From an uncultured Lachnospiraceae bacterium (GTDB lineage: Bacteria; Bacillota; Clostridia; Lachnospirales; Lachnospiraceae): DNA of 57,215 nt. The notes beneath the pieces are model-generated. The model made no database searches, was not told the origin of the DNA, and saw only the letters and a list, made by a program, of their open reading frames with translations. The stretch lies in NCBI GenBank assembly GCA_910577675.1, contig CAJTOR010000022.1, positions 1 through 57,215 on the forward strand, in the 5' to 3' direction. Shown here piece after piece: positions 17,670 through 26,511 of the stretch. The position numbers were made by a program, and so were the translations under genes. Numbering within the stretch: position 1 is the first letter of the stretch; each line of letters starts with the position of its first letter.

Positions 17670-19541
17670 CTATTCCTCAGAATCCGTGCCCTCTAGGTTA
17701 CTGTTTTCTGGCTCGTTACCTTCCTCGTCACACCCGTCAAAAAGCGCCTCAAATTCCTCGCGCCCAATGCGCTCCTTCTCAATAAGCAGCGCCGCACAGG
17801 AATGCAGGATATCCATATTTTCCACAAGAATCCGCCTGGCTTCCTCATAGCACCCGTCAATGATCGCGCGCACTTCCCCGTCGATCATCCCCGCCACTGC
17901 CTCGCTGTAACTGCGCGTCTGGGCAAGGTCACGCCCGATAAAGACTTCATTGTCATCGCCCTCATAGTTTACCATGCCGACATTGTCGGAAAAACCGTAC
18001 CGCGTCACCATGCTGCGCGCCGTGGCGGTCACGTTTTTAATGTCCTGCGAAGCCCCGGTGGTCACATCGTCAAAAATAAGCTGTTCCGCCACGCGCCCGC
18101 CAAGACCAACAATAATATCCTGCAGCATCCTGCTCTTGGTATTAAACATCTCATCCTTCTCGGGCAGCGGCATTGTATAGCCCGCCGCGCCGCTTCCGGT
18201 CGGAATAATGGAAACAGTATAGACCGGTCCCACATCCGGAAGCAGGTGGAAAAGAATCGCATGCCCCGCCTCATGGTAGGCTGTGATCTGTTTCTCCTTA
18301 TCCGAGATGACGCGGCTCTTTTTCTCCTTGCCTATCCCAACCTTGATAAAGGATTTCTTCACATCTTCCTCGCGGATAAATTCATGTCCCTCACGCGCCG
18401 CATTGATCGCCGCCTCGTTCAAAAGGTTTTCAAGATCCGCACCGGTAAAACCTGCGGTTGTCTGTGCAACCCTCTTCAAATCCACATCGTCCCCGAGCGG
18501 CTTGTTTTTTGCATGTACGCCAAGTATCTCCTCGCGCCCCTTCACATCCGGCCGCCCTACCAACACCTTGCGGTCAAAGCGCCCCGGGCGGAGAATCGCC
18601 GGGTCAAGAATATCCACGCGGTTAGTTGCAGCTAACACAATGATACCTTCATTGCTGCCAAAACCATCCATCTCCACAAGCATCTGGTTTAAGGTCTGCT
18701 CGCGCTCGTCATGTCCGCCCCCCATCCCGGTACCGCGCCTTCTTGCGACCGCATCGATCTCATCTATAAAGACAATACATGGCGCGTTGCGCTTGGCATC
18801 CGCAAACAGGTCGCGCACGCGGGACGCGCCGACACCGACAAACATTTCCACAAAATCCGAACCGGATATGGAGAAAAACGGCACTCCCGCTTCCCCCGCC
18901 ACCGCTTTTGCAAGCAGGGTCTTACCTGTTCCCGGAGGTCCCTCAAGCAGGATGCCCTTTGGGATACGCGCTCCGAGGTGCACATATTTTTTGGGATTTT
19001 TCAGGAAATCCACAACCTCGGAGAGTTCTTCTTTTTCCTCCCTCAGTCCCGCGACATTCTGGAAGGTGGTCTTCTCATCACTGGTCATGCGCGCCCTGCT
19101 CTTCCCGAAATTCATCATTTTCGAGTTGTTGCCCGCCCCGCCCCCGTTCATAACATTCATCATCATGGAGAACAGGAAAATAACCAGGATAACCCCGAAA
19201 ATATACGGAAGAATCTGCCAGATAATGCTTGGCTTCTCAATCTCATGCGCTACCGTAGCAACATTACTATCATAGCCTTTTTGTTCAATCTTTGTCACGT
19301 CCGTTGCATCAAATATTTTTGTTTCACCGTTTGACAGTTGCACACGCACCTGCCCGGTCGGCACTTCCTCATTCGGATAAATATCGATCCTCGCCACCCT
19401 GCCGCCGGAAAGATCCTCCAAAAATGCCTGGTAGCCGTAATTCGATGAATTCCCCCCCAGACTGTTTGTAAACCAGATTGCGGCTAAAAGCATGATAAGC
19501 AGGAACAGATAAAATCCGTATCCCTTTACAAACTTACTCAA
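17670..19541 (-). CDS. ftsH: ATP-dependent zinc metalloprotease FtsH (623 aa)
   Basis: Two membrane helices near residues 8-28 and 115-135 flank an extracytoplasmic domain. They are followed by the AAA module (Walker A GPPGTGKTLLAKAV near 200, Walker B IVFIDEIDAVARRRG, second region of homology) and the M41 protease with HEAGH near 422. It degrades misfolded membrane proteins and regulators. AGAGGAG lies 9 nt before TTG 19541; an ATG further up at 19667 would lie inside hpt. It is the last gene of the hup-to-ftsH block, 16 bp after hpt, and is followed by a strong terminator. Confidence 0.97.
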   Translation of the reverse strand: MSKFVKGYGFYLFLLIMLLAAIWFTNSLGGNSSNYGYQAFLEDLSGGRVARIDIYPNEEVPTGQVRVQLSNGETKIFDATDVTKIEQKGYDSNVATVAHEIEKPSIIWQILPYIFGVILVIFLFSMMMNVMNGGGAGNNSKMMNFGKSRARMTSDEKTTFQNVAGLREEKEELSEVVDFLKNPKKYVHLGARIPKGILLEGPPGTGKTLLAKAVAGEAGVPFFSISGSDFVEMFVGVGASRVRDLFADAKRNAPCIVFIDEIDAVARRRGTGMGGGHDEREQTLNQMLVEMDGFGSNEGIIVLAATNRVDILDPAILRPGRFDRKVLVGRPDVKGREEILGVHAKNKPLGDDVDLKRVAQTTAGFTGADLENLLNEAAINAAREGHEFIREEDVKKSFIKVGIGKEKKSRVISDKEKQITAYHEAGHAILFHLLPDVGPVYTVSIIPTGSGAAGYTMPLPEKDEMFNTKSRMLQDIIVGLGGRVAEQLIFDDVTTGASQDIKNVTATARSMVTRYGFSDNVGMVNYEGDDNEVFIGRDLAQTRSYSEAVAGMIDGEVRAIIDGCYEEARRILVENMDILHSCAALLIEKERIGREEFEALFDGCDEEGNEPENSNLEGTDSEE

Positions 19542-19557
19542 TTTATTTTTCTCCTCT

Positions 19558-20079
19558 CTATATTTCAACCACTCCGATGAATGGAAGATTCCGGTATTTC
19601 TGCTGATAATCCAGGCCGTAGCCAACAACGAACGCATCCGGTATCTTAAATCCCGTAAAGTCCACATGTACCTTAACTTCCCTGCGCTCCGGCTTATCGA
19701 GCAGCGTACAGAGTTTCAGGCTTTTTGGCCCGCGTCCGCCAAGTTCCTTTAACAGGCAGGAAAGTGTATGCCCCGAATCGATAATGTCCTCAACCACCAG
19801 GACATCCCTCCCCTCAATCGGCTCATCCAAATCCTTTATAATTTTCACATTCCTGCTGCTCGTCGTCCCATCCCCATAGCTTGAAACCGCCATAAAATCC
19901 AGGGTGCATGGAATCAACAGATGCTTTGAAAGCTCCGTCATAAAAAATGCCCCACCCTTTAACACGCAGATTAGGTGCAGTACCTTCCCCCGGTACGCCT
20001 CACTGATTTCCGCTGCCAGCCCGGCAATGCGGTCCGCCACCTCCTGTGAGGATATCATTGTACTTATCTTTTCTGCCAT
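19558..20079 (-). CDS. hpt: hypoxanthine phosphoribosyltransferase (173 aa)
   Basis: Salvages hypoxanthine and guanine to IMP/GMP using PRPP. The PRPP-binding motif VLVVEDIIDSGHTL is near residue 93, and the flexible-loop region SSYGDGTTSS is present. The length is standard. It overlaps the tilS 3' end by 16 bp, which indicates translational coupling; tilS-hpt-ftsH order is conserved in Firmicutes. Confidence 0.97.
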   Translation of the reverse strand: MAEKISTMISSQEVADRIAGLAAEISEAYRGKVLHLICVLKGGAFFMTELSKHLLIPCTLDFMAVSSYGDGTTSSRNVKIIKDLDEPIEGRDVLVVEDIIDSGHTLSCLLKELGGRGPKSLKLCTLLDKPERREVKVHVDFTGFKIPDAFVVGYGLDYQQKYRNLPFIGVVEI

Positions 20080-21710
20080 TGCAATTCCTGCCCTTTCTTC
20101 TTTAATTCTACCACGAGAATCTGTTTTGTATTCTCCGTTACCCGAAAGCCTTCCGTACTGCGCACACCGACCGCCCAGAGCACATGGCTGCCCGCCGCAA
20201 GCACTGCAAGAGTATCTCTTAGCTCCACAGGCACCTTCTCATCAACCAGCAGTTTTTTCAGGCGCTTCCTGTTTCGTCCCCCGTTAATAACAAGGTAGTC
20301 CCCCGGCTGTTTCGTGCGCAGAATAAGTATGTTTTCTATTGTATCATAATCAAAGCATTTCGTATAGCAATTTCTTGCAAATCTTGAATTTTTTTCAATC
20401 TCTGTTCGAATATTTACTGATTTTCCATCTATAAGCCGCAGGGAAAGCTCATAACTGCCAAGCATAATATTTTGCTCAAGACCTTTCAAAAGAGCCTGCA
20501 TCCAAAAGACTTCCCCCGACCCCATCCGTGGCAAATCAACATCCTCAACCCGGTTTCCCACACCAATATACATTTTTCCATACTGAACCTTTGCCAAAAG
20601 CCCGCCTGGCAGATTTATACACCCTCCCGTCCCGCGGGATATAAGACTAAAGAGCGCATTTATATGTGCACCCGTAATATCGCGCCTGCTGCCCGCAGCG
20701 CGGCAAACCGCATACAGTATAACTTCCTTTTGCAGGAATTCTGGCAGCGCCAATATGGAAGAAATTTCCAGCTCGATATTTCTGCACTTCGTCCCCGCTA
20801 AAATGCCATCCTCCCCATCCCCACACTGCGACCGCACCGCCGTTTCAGGCAAAACCTCCCCCGAGTTATAAACCGGCACTTCGTTAGCAGCTTTGCAGCA
20901 GGCTTCCTCCCCGACCTTGCAACAGGTTTCTGTAGCAACTTTGTAGTAAGCTTCCTCCACCTGCCCCCGCAGATAACTGGTAAGCTCATACATCCTTGTG
21001 GCAGCCTGCGCCAGATGGGATACCGCGGCGGCGTTCACCATATCCGCCGCTGCCGGGAGCAGTTCATTGCGGATGCGGTTGCGGGCATAATCCCCGGAAA
21101 AATTAGTTTTGTCCGTACAATATGCCTGTCCCCTGCTCTCCAGGAATTCAACAATCCGAGAGCGCGCCATACCTAACAGGGGACGGATTATCGTACGCCC
21201 CTCCTCCTGCCTTACGGGTGCAATCCCAGAAAGTCCCCAGACTCCGCTGCCCCTAAGTGCCTGAAACAAAAAAGTTTCCGCATTGTCATTCTCGTTGTGG
21301 GCAACCGCTATTCTTTTGCAGCCGCGCTCTTCTGCCTCTTTGTGGAATGTCCGGTAGCGCACCCTGCGCCCCGCCTCCTCCTGCGTCAGACCCCACTGTG
21401 CTGCAAGCGCCCGCACATCCTCACGCACGGCTTTAAAAGGAACGGACATCCGCGCGCACTCTAAACGCACAAATTCCTGGTCCATATCGGCATCCGCCCC
21501 GCGAATACCGTGGTTTACATGCACTACAAAAAGCTCAAACCCGTATTCCTGCCGCAGCGTGCACAGAATATGCAGCAGGCACATGGAGTCCGCGCCGCCG
21601 GAAACACCTGCTATCACGCCATCTCCCGGCTTTAACATACCATGCTTGTCCACATATTGTTTTACTTCCCTGAAAAAGTCATACGCCTTCGCTTTCATTC
21701 CTTTTCCCAT
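20064..21710 (-). CDS. tilS: tRNA(Ile)-lysidine synthase (548 aa)
   Basis: Converts cytidine-34 of tRNA-Ile(CAU) to lysidine. The N-terminal PP-loop SGGADS (about residue 36) and the AHNENDNAETFLF region are present, followed by the TilS substrate-binding and C-terminal domains (LRTKQPGDYL, KKLLVDEKVPVELRD). It is longer than usual, partly because of a repetitive insertion near residues 250-285 (cysteine/glutamate-rich CCK units; see 20871-20960). The start codon is not strongly supported by a ribosome binding site. Confidence 0.95.
   Translation of the reverse strand: MGKGMKAKAYDFFREVKQYVDKHGMLKPGDGVIAGVSGGADSMCLLHILCTLRQEYGFELFVVHVNHGIRGADADMDQEFVRLECARMSVPFKAVREDVRALAAQWGLTQEEAGRRVRYRTFHKEAEERGCKRIAVAHNENDNAETFLFQALRGSGVWGLSGIAPVRQEEGRTIIRPLLGMARSRIVEFLESRGQAYCTDKTNFSGDYARNRIRNELLPAAADMVNAAAVSHLAQAATRMYELTSYLRGQVEEAYYKVATETCCKVGEEACCKAANEVPVYNSGEVLPETAVRSQCGDGEDGILAGTKCRNIELEISSILALPEFLQKEVILYAVCRAAGSRRDITGAHINALFSLISRGTGGCINLPGGLLAKVQYGKMYIGVGNRVEDVDLPRMGSGEVFWMQALLKGLEQNIMLGSYELSLRLIDGKSVNIRTEIEKNSRFARNCYTKCFDYDTIENILILRTKQPGDYLVINGGRNRKRLKKLLVDEKVPVELRDTLAVLAAGSHVLWAVGVRSTEGFRVTENTKQILVVELKKKGQELQWQKR
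20871..20960 (-). repeat. imperfect tandem repeat inside tilS
   Basis: Three related units of about 27 bp carrying a (C/T)TTTG(C/T)A core and GGCTTCCTCC/GGTTTCTGT/AAGCTTCCTCC ends encode KVATETCCK, KVGEEACCK, KAANEV-like units. They form a frame-preserving insertion between TilS domains. Confidence 0.6.
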
Positions 21711-21827
21711 GTTTCACTTCATTTCTGCACTGCTTTTGCGCATAACAAGTTTGTGGCAAGCAGCGCGCAGATACAATCTTCCTGTTCCTCGATTCTTCTA
21801 TCATCCACAAGCCCGGACGAATGATAT

Positions 21828-23258
21828 TTATTTTACATCAAGCTTCCCGGTATGGCAACCCTTTTCTTTTGTCCGTTTTGACAGCCCCGCCACAAGTACG
21901 GTCATATCATCCTTTGGCTGATAATCCTCGCGCTTCATCGCCGCTTCCAGTATGACATTTGCAATTTCCTGCGGGTTCCCGCCCACAGATCCCGAAAGCG
22001 CCCTCGCAATAAACTCCTCCCCGTCACTCTCGGCAACCCCGTCGGAAACCATAATTACATAGTCGCCCTCATACAGCTTTTTTTGTTTTACATCGTAGGA
22101 TACACATGAGAGCATCCCCGCCGGGAGCGTTGTGGAACTGATACTTTCCATCCAGTCACCGCGAAGGATAAAGGTTGCTGCCGCCCCCGCTTTCATAAAA
22201 TCACACATGCCCGTGGTCAGGTGCAAAACCGTGATATCCATTGTGGAAAACATGGTGTTCTCCGTGCGCAGCACAAGCATCGAATTAATCAGCCGCATCG
22301 CCGCTTCCTCCTTAAAGCCTGCCTCAAGGAACTGTTCAAGCAGCTCAATCACGCGCTCACTCTCCCTGCATGCCGCCTCACCGCTTCCCATACCGTCCGA
22401 GAGCAGCATAATAACCTCGCCCCCCTCCGGGTACAAAAATGAAAAATTATCCCCCGAAACCCGGCTGTCCGCCCGCACTGCGCGCGCCACACCCGTCATT
22501 ACCTCAAAATTTGCATCCTCACGGAAAACATAATCCGAATAATCCTTGCCGATCACATGGCGCGATGCCTCCCCCGGCACCAAGTGTTCCCCCACAATAC
22601 AGCTTAAAATCATTGCCGCCTCCTTGGTCGTCATGCAGCGCCCCCTGCGGCAGCGCGCCGTCATATGCAGCTCCAGACTCCCGTCACTCTTTTCCAGCAT
22701 AAGCATTCTCTTTGCATAGATCTGTTTAAGCCAAAGCCTGGTATAAACACTGCGCGGGACTTCCCAGACTTTTCCTCCCTGCTGTTCCAGGTTCCCGGCA
22801 AATTCGCCGACAATGCGCGCCATTTCTGTTAGCTGGTCGGCAACCGCCTCGCGGCTCTCATTAATGCGGTTTCGCCAAACAAGCCCCTGGCGAAGCAGCA
22901 AAAGACCGCGCCCCAGCCCCTCAAACAGTTCCCCCCGCCGCTTGCAGTCCACAAGGTATCCGCCATCCTCCCCCGGCATCCCCCCACTCTCCTGTATCGC
23001 CGACAAAAGCCTCTCTGCTTCCGCCAGACTCTGCTCCCTTTTATCGCCCCAGCACTGTCCGCACTGACTGCATTCACTGCATATGGGCATGGAAATCTCA
23101 TCAAACATTTTGGTAAGCTGCGCCTGCTCCATCCCAGTCCACGGCGACGCAAAACTGCTGATGCTCCCTGACAGTCTCTCAAATGCCCCTGCAATCCCAC
23201 AAAGCCTCCGCTTCACTTCCTTCTGCATTTTCCATTCAACCACATTATCCCGTTTCAT
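21828..23258 (-). CDS. spoIIE: SpoIIE-like PP2C phosphatase without the membrane domain (476 aa)
   Basis: SpoIIE dephosphorylates SpoIIAA to activate sigma-F in the forespore. The sequence begins at the middle region, including a cysteine cluster (CSECSQCGQCW near 60-70), and ends with a PP2C domain showing the metal aspartates in LLSDGMGSGEA, VIMVSDGVAES and KDDMTVLV. The usual N-terminal region of about ten membrane helices (about 300 residues) is absent. The gene has its own ribosome binding site (GGTGAGG) and a spoIIE-type promoter just upstream, so the short form is not a recent truncation. Position between divIC and tilS is the canonical one. Confidence 0.9.
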   Translation of the reverse strand: MKRDNVVEWKMQKEVKRRLCGIAGAFERLSGSISSFASPWTGMEQAQLTKMFDEISMPICSECSQCGQCWGDKREQSLAEAERLLSAIQESGGMPGEDGGYLVDCKRRGELFEGLGRGLLLLRQGLVWRNRINESREAVADQLTEMARIVGEFAGNLEQQGGKVWEVPRSVYTRLWLKQIYAKRMLMLEKSDGSLELHMTARCRRGRCMTTKEAAMILSCIVGEHLVPGEASRHVIGKDYSDYVFREDANFEVMTGVARAVRADSRVSGDNFSFLYPEGGEVIMLLSDGMGSGEAACRESERVIELLEQFLEAGFKEEAAMRLINSMLVLRTENTMFSTMDITVLHLTTGMCDFMKAGAAATFILRGDWMESISSTTLPAGMLSCVSYDVKQKKLYEGDYVIMVSDGVAESDGEEFIARALSGSVGGNPQEIANVILEAAMKREDYQPKDDMTVLVAGLSKRTKEKGCHTGKLDVK

Positions 23259-23311
23259 AGGTCCTCACCTCTCCGAATCCTTTTTGTGCATGAACCGTCA
23301 TACCAATCAGG

Positions 23312-23344
23312 ATTATAGCCGTCCAGGATGGAATTTTTTGTCAA
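23312..23344 (-). promoter_or_regulatory. spoIIE promoter: sigma-A boxes 21 bp apart with a 0A-box-like -35
   Basis: On the minus strand TTGACA (23344-23339), a 21-bp spacer and TATAAT (23317-23312). The -35 sits in TTTTGACAAA, one mismatch from the reverse of the Spo0A box (TTTCGACAAA). B. subtilis spoIIE and spoIIG promoters have the same unusually long spacing and need Spo0A-P. The predicted start is about 45 bp before the spoIIE ATG. Confidence 0.75.
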
Positions 23345-23449
23345 AATCGGGTGGCAATGACCTAGAATCGATTGACATTTTTATATGGGATTTCTTATCA
23401 AAACTCGAATCGAAGAAGTTAAAACGGGCAAAAAAAGAGGAAAGCCTCC

Positions 23450-23752
23450 TCATCTCTCCCCTTCTCCTTTTTCCTTAAAAACAATCTCATCCGGATAGAC
23501 CAGCCCAAGTACCTTGCGCGCCATCTCCTCGATGAATTTTTTCGTCCCGATATAATCTTTTTTTGCATCAAGTTTATTTGATTCCGCCCGCAACTGCTCA
23601 ATCTGACTTTCGAGCCTGGCTTTTTCTTCAAGTTTGCCGTCCCGTTCCCTCCTCACGCCCGCAGTGGCGTAAAGCACCGCACCGCACAACATCGCTGTCA
23701 ATGTGGCGAGCAGCCAGAATCCTGTTGCCTTTCTCTTCTTCTTTCTCCTCAT
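23450..23752 (-). CDS. divIC: DivIC/FtsB-family septum formation protein (100 aa)
   Basis: A basic N terminus, one membrane helix (about residues 11-32) and a following coiled coil (KLEEKARLESQIEQLRAE) with the FtsB/DivIC C-terminal (ARKVLGLVYPDEIVFKE). It assembles with FtsL/DivIB at the septum. ATG 23752 is preferred because AAGGAG lies 8 nt upstream. It starts 5 bp past the yabQ stop; this gene set is co-directional and co-transcribed. Confidence 0.9.
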   Translation of the reverse strand: MRRKKKRKATGFWLLATLTAMLCGAVLYATAGVRRERDGKLEEKARLESQIEQLRAESNKLDAKKDYIGTKKFIEEMARKVLGLVYPDEIVFKEKGEGER

Positions 23753-23757
23753 GGCAG

Positions 23758-24222
23758 TCACTCCTTCTTCTTTTCTTCCCTTCGCTGCTTCCTTTTTTGC
23801 CGTTTTAAGTTTTTTTGTTCCTTCTTTTCTATTTTAACCTGTCTGCGCTTATTTTTCAATTCCATTTTCTTTTTCCGTATGGGTTCGGTCTTCTTCTTAA
23901 ACCATTTTCTGATGGCATCCGACCTTTTTTCCGAAAAGGCTGTCAGTCTGTCACGCATTAACACCCTGTAAAGAATCATGCCCGCAAGCATACCGAAAAC
24001 CGAGTAAGCGCGGATTACCCCGCTGTTTTTAACATAGATTACAGAAAATACAAATATTGATGCCGCCAGCCAGTATAGAATATCCTCCGCCTTCTCAAAA
24101 AGCCAGGACGGACGGAAAAAAATCCTTAGCACGAGCAGCAGGTCATAGGCAAAAAAGCAGATTACACCGGAGAGAAAAGAAAACGCCAAAAGTTCAAGCT
24201 CCGGAATCACCGCATCATTCAC
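23758..24222 (-). CDS. yabQ: spore cortex biosynthesis protein YabQ (154 aa)
   Basis: The N-terminal half has hydrophobic segments (residues 10-32, 42-65, 70-90) and a GVICFFAYDLLLVLRIFFRP core typical of YabQ, a mother-cell membrane protein needed for cortex formation. The C-terminal third is an extremely lysine-rich helix. It lies between yabP and divIC, as in sporulating Clostridia. Confidence 0.88.
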   Translation of the reverse strand: MNDAVIPELELLAFSFLSGVICFFAYDLLLVLRIFFRPSWLFEKAEDILYWLAASIFVFSVIYVKNSGVIRAYSVFGMLAGMILYRVLMRDRLTAFSEKRSDAIRKWFKKKTEPIRKKKMELKNKRRQVKIEKKEQKNLKRQKRKQRREEKKKE

Positions 24223-24242
24223 AGGCTTCCCCCCTTAATATG

Positions 24243-24536
24243 CTACCGGAGCAGCCTGGCAAAAAAGGATTCACCGTTCTTCCCACGCCTCATTTTGTCC
24301 GTGTAAACGAAGCTGTCCACCCTGCCATCAATATCAATCTCACCTTTTTCCAGTGTAAAGCGTCCCATATGCAGCCCGCCCCCACGGATAATCAACACAC
24401 CCATCTCCGTGTCAAGAACCACCTCCTGCTCGTCGAACGAGCGCACGTCCTGCACACCGCTTAAATGGAGTTCTTTCCGGTTCTGCATATATAATGTGTG
24501 TCCCTGGCTCCTTTTCTCCTCCACTGCCATTGCCAT
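24243..24536 (-). CDS. yabP: sporulation protein YabP (97 aa)
   Basis: Has the short YabP/YqfC-type core (ELHLSGVQDVRSFDEQEVVL, then GVLIIRGGGLHMG and the GEIDIDGRVDSFVY stretch). The family acts in the mother cell during coat/cortex morphogenesis. Two candidate ATGs (24536 and 24530); the second has better spacing from GGGAGGGG. It is 20 bp upstream of yabQ. Confidence 0.9.
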   Translation of the reverse strand: MAMAVEEKRSQGHTLYMQNRKELHLSGVQDVRSFDEQEVVLDTEMGVLIIRGGGLHMGRFTLEKGEIDIDGRVDSFVYTDKMRRGKNGESFFARLLR

Positions 24537-24599
24537 GCCCCTCCCGCATCTATCCTCTCTAATCCTTATGAGGGGAGGCTCAAAAATAGAACTTTTTTC

Positions 24600-24845
24600 T
24601 TAAAGGTAACGGAACAGCTCCTTCGCATCCTCTTTTCTTGTTGTTTCCGCAACATCAAGGACTTCGACGCGCACTGCCTTGCTGCCAAAACCAATCTCAA
24701 TAATATCGCCGACTTTTACGTTCGCCGATGCTTTTGCCGGTCTGTCGTTGATTGTGACCCTGCCCGCATCGCACGCATCGTTTGCAACCGTCCTGCGCTT
24801 TATCAGGCGGGAAACTTTTAAAAATTTATCCAACCTCATTTTCAC
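24600..24845 (-). CDS. rqcP: RqcP (YabO), S4-domain ribosome quality-control protein (81 aa)
   Basis: The S4 RNA-binding fold is clear (MRLDKFLKVSRLIKRRTVA, then GRVTINDRPAKASANVKVGD). RqcP binds 50S-tRNA complexes and supports RqcH-driven alanine tailing of stalled peptides (established for B. subtilis YlmH/YabO relatives). The position between hup and yabP is conserved in Firmicutes. Confidence 0.9.
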   Translation of the reverse strand: MKMRLDKFLKVSRLIKRRTVANDACDAGRVTINDRPAKASANVKVGDIIEIGFGSKAVRVEVLDVAETTRKEDAKELFRYL

Positions 24846-24865
24846 ACCTGCCTTTTATTATAATA

Positions 24866-24906
24866 TGAAAAAGGCTGCCTTGAAGAATCTACCCTTCAAA
24901 GCAGCC
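24866..24906 (-). terminator. hup terminator
   Basis: GGCTGCTTTGAAG on the minus strand pairs with CTTCAAGGCAGCC, followed by TTTTTCAT. It lies 14 bp past the hup stop and likely allows partial read-through into rqcP. Confidence 0.85.
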
Positions 24907-24920
24907 CGAACTACGTTTTT

Positions 24921-25196
24921 CTAGTTGTTTACAACGTCCTTTAAAGCCTTGCCAGCCTTGAACTTCGGAGCCTTGGAAGCTGCGATCTTAATCTTCTTGC
25001 CGGTCTGAGGATTCTTGCCTTCCCTTGCTGCCCTCTCTGCAACCTCGAATGTACCGAAACCAACGAGCTGGATCTTCTCACCCTTTACAAGCTCCTCGGT
25101 AACAACGTCAATAAATGCTTTTAACGCCTTCTCGGCATCCTTCTTGGATAACTCTGCCCTCTCCGACATAGCTGCAACTAACTCTGATTTGTTCAT
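24921..25196 (-). CDS. hup: DNA-binding protein HU (91 aa)
   Basis: A full-length HU-family histone-like protein: N-terminal MNKSELVAAM, the beta-arm region KGEKIQLVGFGTFEVAER and the conserved GKNPQTGKKIKI arm. It bends DNA and compacts the nucleoid. The strong promoter at 25310 and the terminator at 24866 frame it as an abundant separate transcript. Confidence 0.97.
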   Translation of the reverse strand: MNKSELVAAMSERAELSKKDAEKALKAFIDVVTEELVKGEKIQLVGFGTFEVAERAAREGKNPQTGKKIKIAASKAPKFKAGKALKDVVNN

Positions 25197-25309
25197 GAAA
25201 TTTTTCCTCCTCTGGAATATTATAATTGACTCTCCGGAACGTCTTTTCTCCGGCCATAAATAAAACCTCTTGACTCTATGGGGTAGAACGGATTTTACCT
25301 ACATCTAAA

Positions 25310-25338
25310 TATATAAACTCATTGAAGCCATTTGTCAA
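25310..25338 (-). promoter_or_regulatory. hup promoter
   Basis: On the minus strand TTGACA (25338-25333), a 17-bp spacer and TATATA (25315-25310). The leader to the hup ATG is about 110 nt. Confidence 0.8.
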
Positions 25339-25384
25339 GGAATTTCGTATTTTTTGATGGATTTTTTGCCGATTTTTCTATTTC

Positions 25385-26476
25385 CTAGTAATGATCCCCC
25401 GGTTTTCGGTACAAAATGCCCTCCTCAAGGGGAATATCCTTGATTCGGAACAATTCGGAAACGGATACCGGGCGATATCCTCTCTCTATCAGTTCCGGCA
25501 CCAGATACTCCACAGCCTCCGCCGTGCACTCATACAAATCATGCATCAATATAATATCCCCGTCCTGAACAGTATCAAGGACATGTTCAATAATCTTCTC
25601 CGCATCGCGGCTTTTCCAGTCCTCCGAATCGAGTGACCAGTTAATCAGCGCCGTTTTTGCAAGCCCGCGCACTGTTTCGTCAGCACTACCATAAGGCGGG
25701 CGCAGCAGTACATTCTCAACCGGTATATATTTTTTCAACCCGTCCAACGTCCTAGTGATTTCCTTTGTAATCTGTTTCTCAGTTAGTTTATTTAAATTCT
25801 TGTGAGACCAGGTATGGCTCGCCACTTCAAAGCCATTCTCATAGAGTCTTTTTAAAGTGTCGGAATACATCTCAAGCCTGCTGCCAACCACAAAGAACGT
25901 CGCGCCCGCTTCATATTCAAGCAGGACATCCATAATCCGGTTTGTGACTTTGGTAAACGGACCATCATCAAAGGTCAGTGCGACCACCGGGGTATCCGCA
26001 TCAGGTTCCTCCTCGCCCTCCCCCTCATCGGAAGGCACTACTTCCAGGTTCGCATCTTCCTGCCCTGAACCTTCGGGGTTTACATCTCCAGATCCTGTAG
26101 TCCCTGACTCTGAGTTCTCCGATTCCTTATTTCCTGATTCTGTAATTCCCTGCTTAGAACCTTCCTGTTTTGCTCCTGTACCATCATCTTTATTTTCTAC
26201 ATTATCGGGCTTCAAAGCGCCATTATTTGACTCTTTGGCAAACAGCACCATTTCCTTTCCGCCTGCCAAAAAGGAATCCAATGTGGCACTTTCATATGGG
26301 TGGCCGCCCGCAGTAAACAGTTCATTTCCCGTTTTCTTTCCCACTGCCAATCTTATAGCCACTAACATAACAAACAGGGAAAATACGGTCAGCACTCCCC
26401 AGAGTATCTGCCTCAAAGGCAAACTCTTTCTGCCCTTTTCCCCATTTTTAATACTGTCTTTTCTTCTGCTGGTCAT
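25385..26476 (-). CDS. NodB-type polysaccharide deacetylase, membrane-anchored (363 aa)
   Basis: A basic N terminus, a signal anchor (about residues 22-46), a low-complexity Ser/Glu/Gly-rich linker (about 95-158) and a NodB domain. The metal/catalytic motifs are LTFDDGP (about 168), SHTWSHKNL (about 220), LRPPYGS (about 258) and LMHDLY (about 315). Such enzymes deacetylate N-acetylglucosamine in peptidoglycan or chitin-like polymers outside the membrane; the wall is the likely substrate here. It follows fliS by 35 bp on the same strand, so it may be co-transcribed with flagellar genes. Confidence 0.9.
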   Translation of the reverse strand: MTSRRKDSIKNGEKGRKSLPLRQILWGVLTVFSLFVMLVAIRLAVGKKTGNELFTAGGHPYESATLDSFLAGGKEMVLFAKESNNGALKPDNVENKDDGTGAKQEGSKQGITESGNKESENSESGTTGSGDVNPEGSGQEDANLEVVPSDEGEGEEEPDADTPVVALTFDDGPFTKVTNRIMDVLLEYEAGATFFVVGSRLEMYSDTLKRLYENGFEVASHTWSHKNLNKLTEKQITKEITRTLDGLKKYIPVENVLLRPPYGSADETVRGLAKTALINWSLDSEDWKSRDAEKIIEHVLDTVQDGDIILMHDLYECTAEAVEYLVPELIERGYRPVSVSELFRIKDIPLEEGILYRKPGDHY

Positions 26477-26511
26477 TTTTCTGCCTCAATTATTCTTCCT
26501 GTTTTTCCTTT

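Noticed and set aside
18283..19275. Long plus-strand open frame (330 codons) opposite ftsH
   Set aside because: Antisense shadow of a highly conserved gene with no supporting signals; composition follows the ftsH codons.
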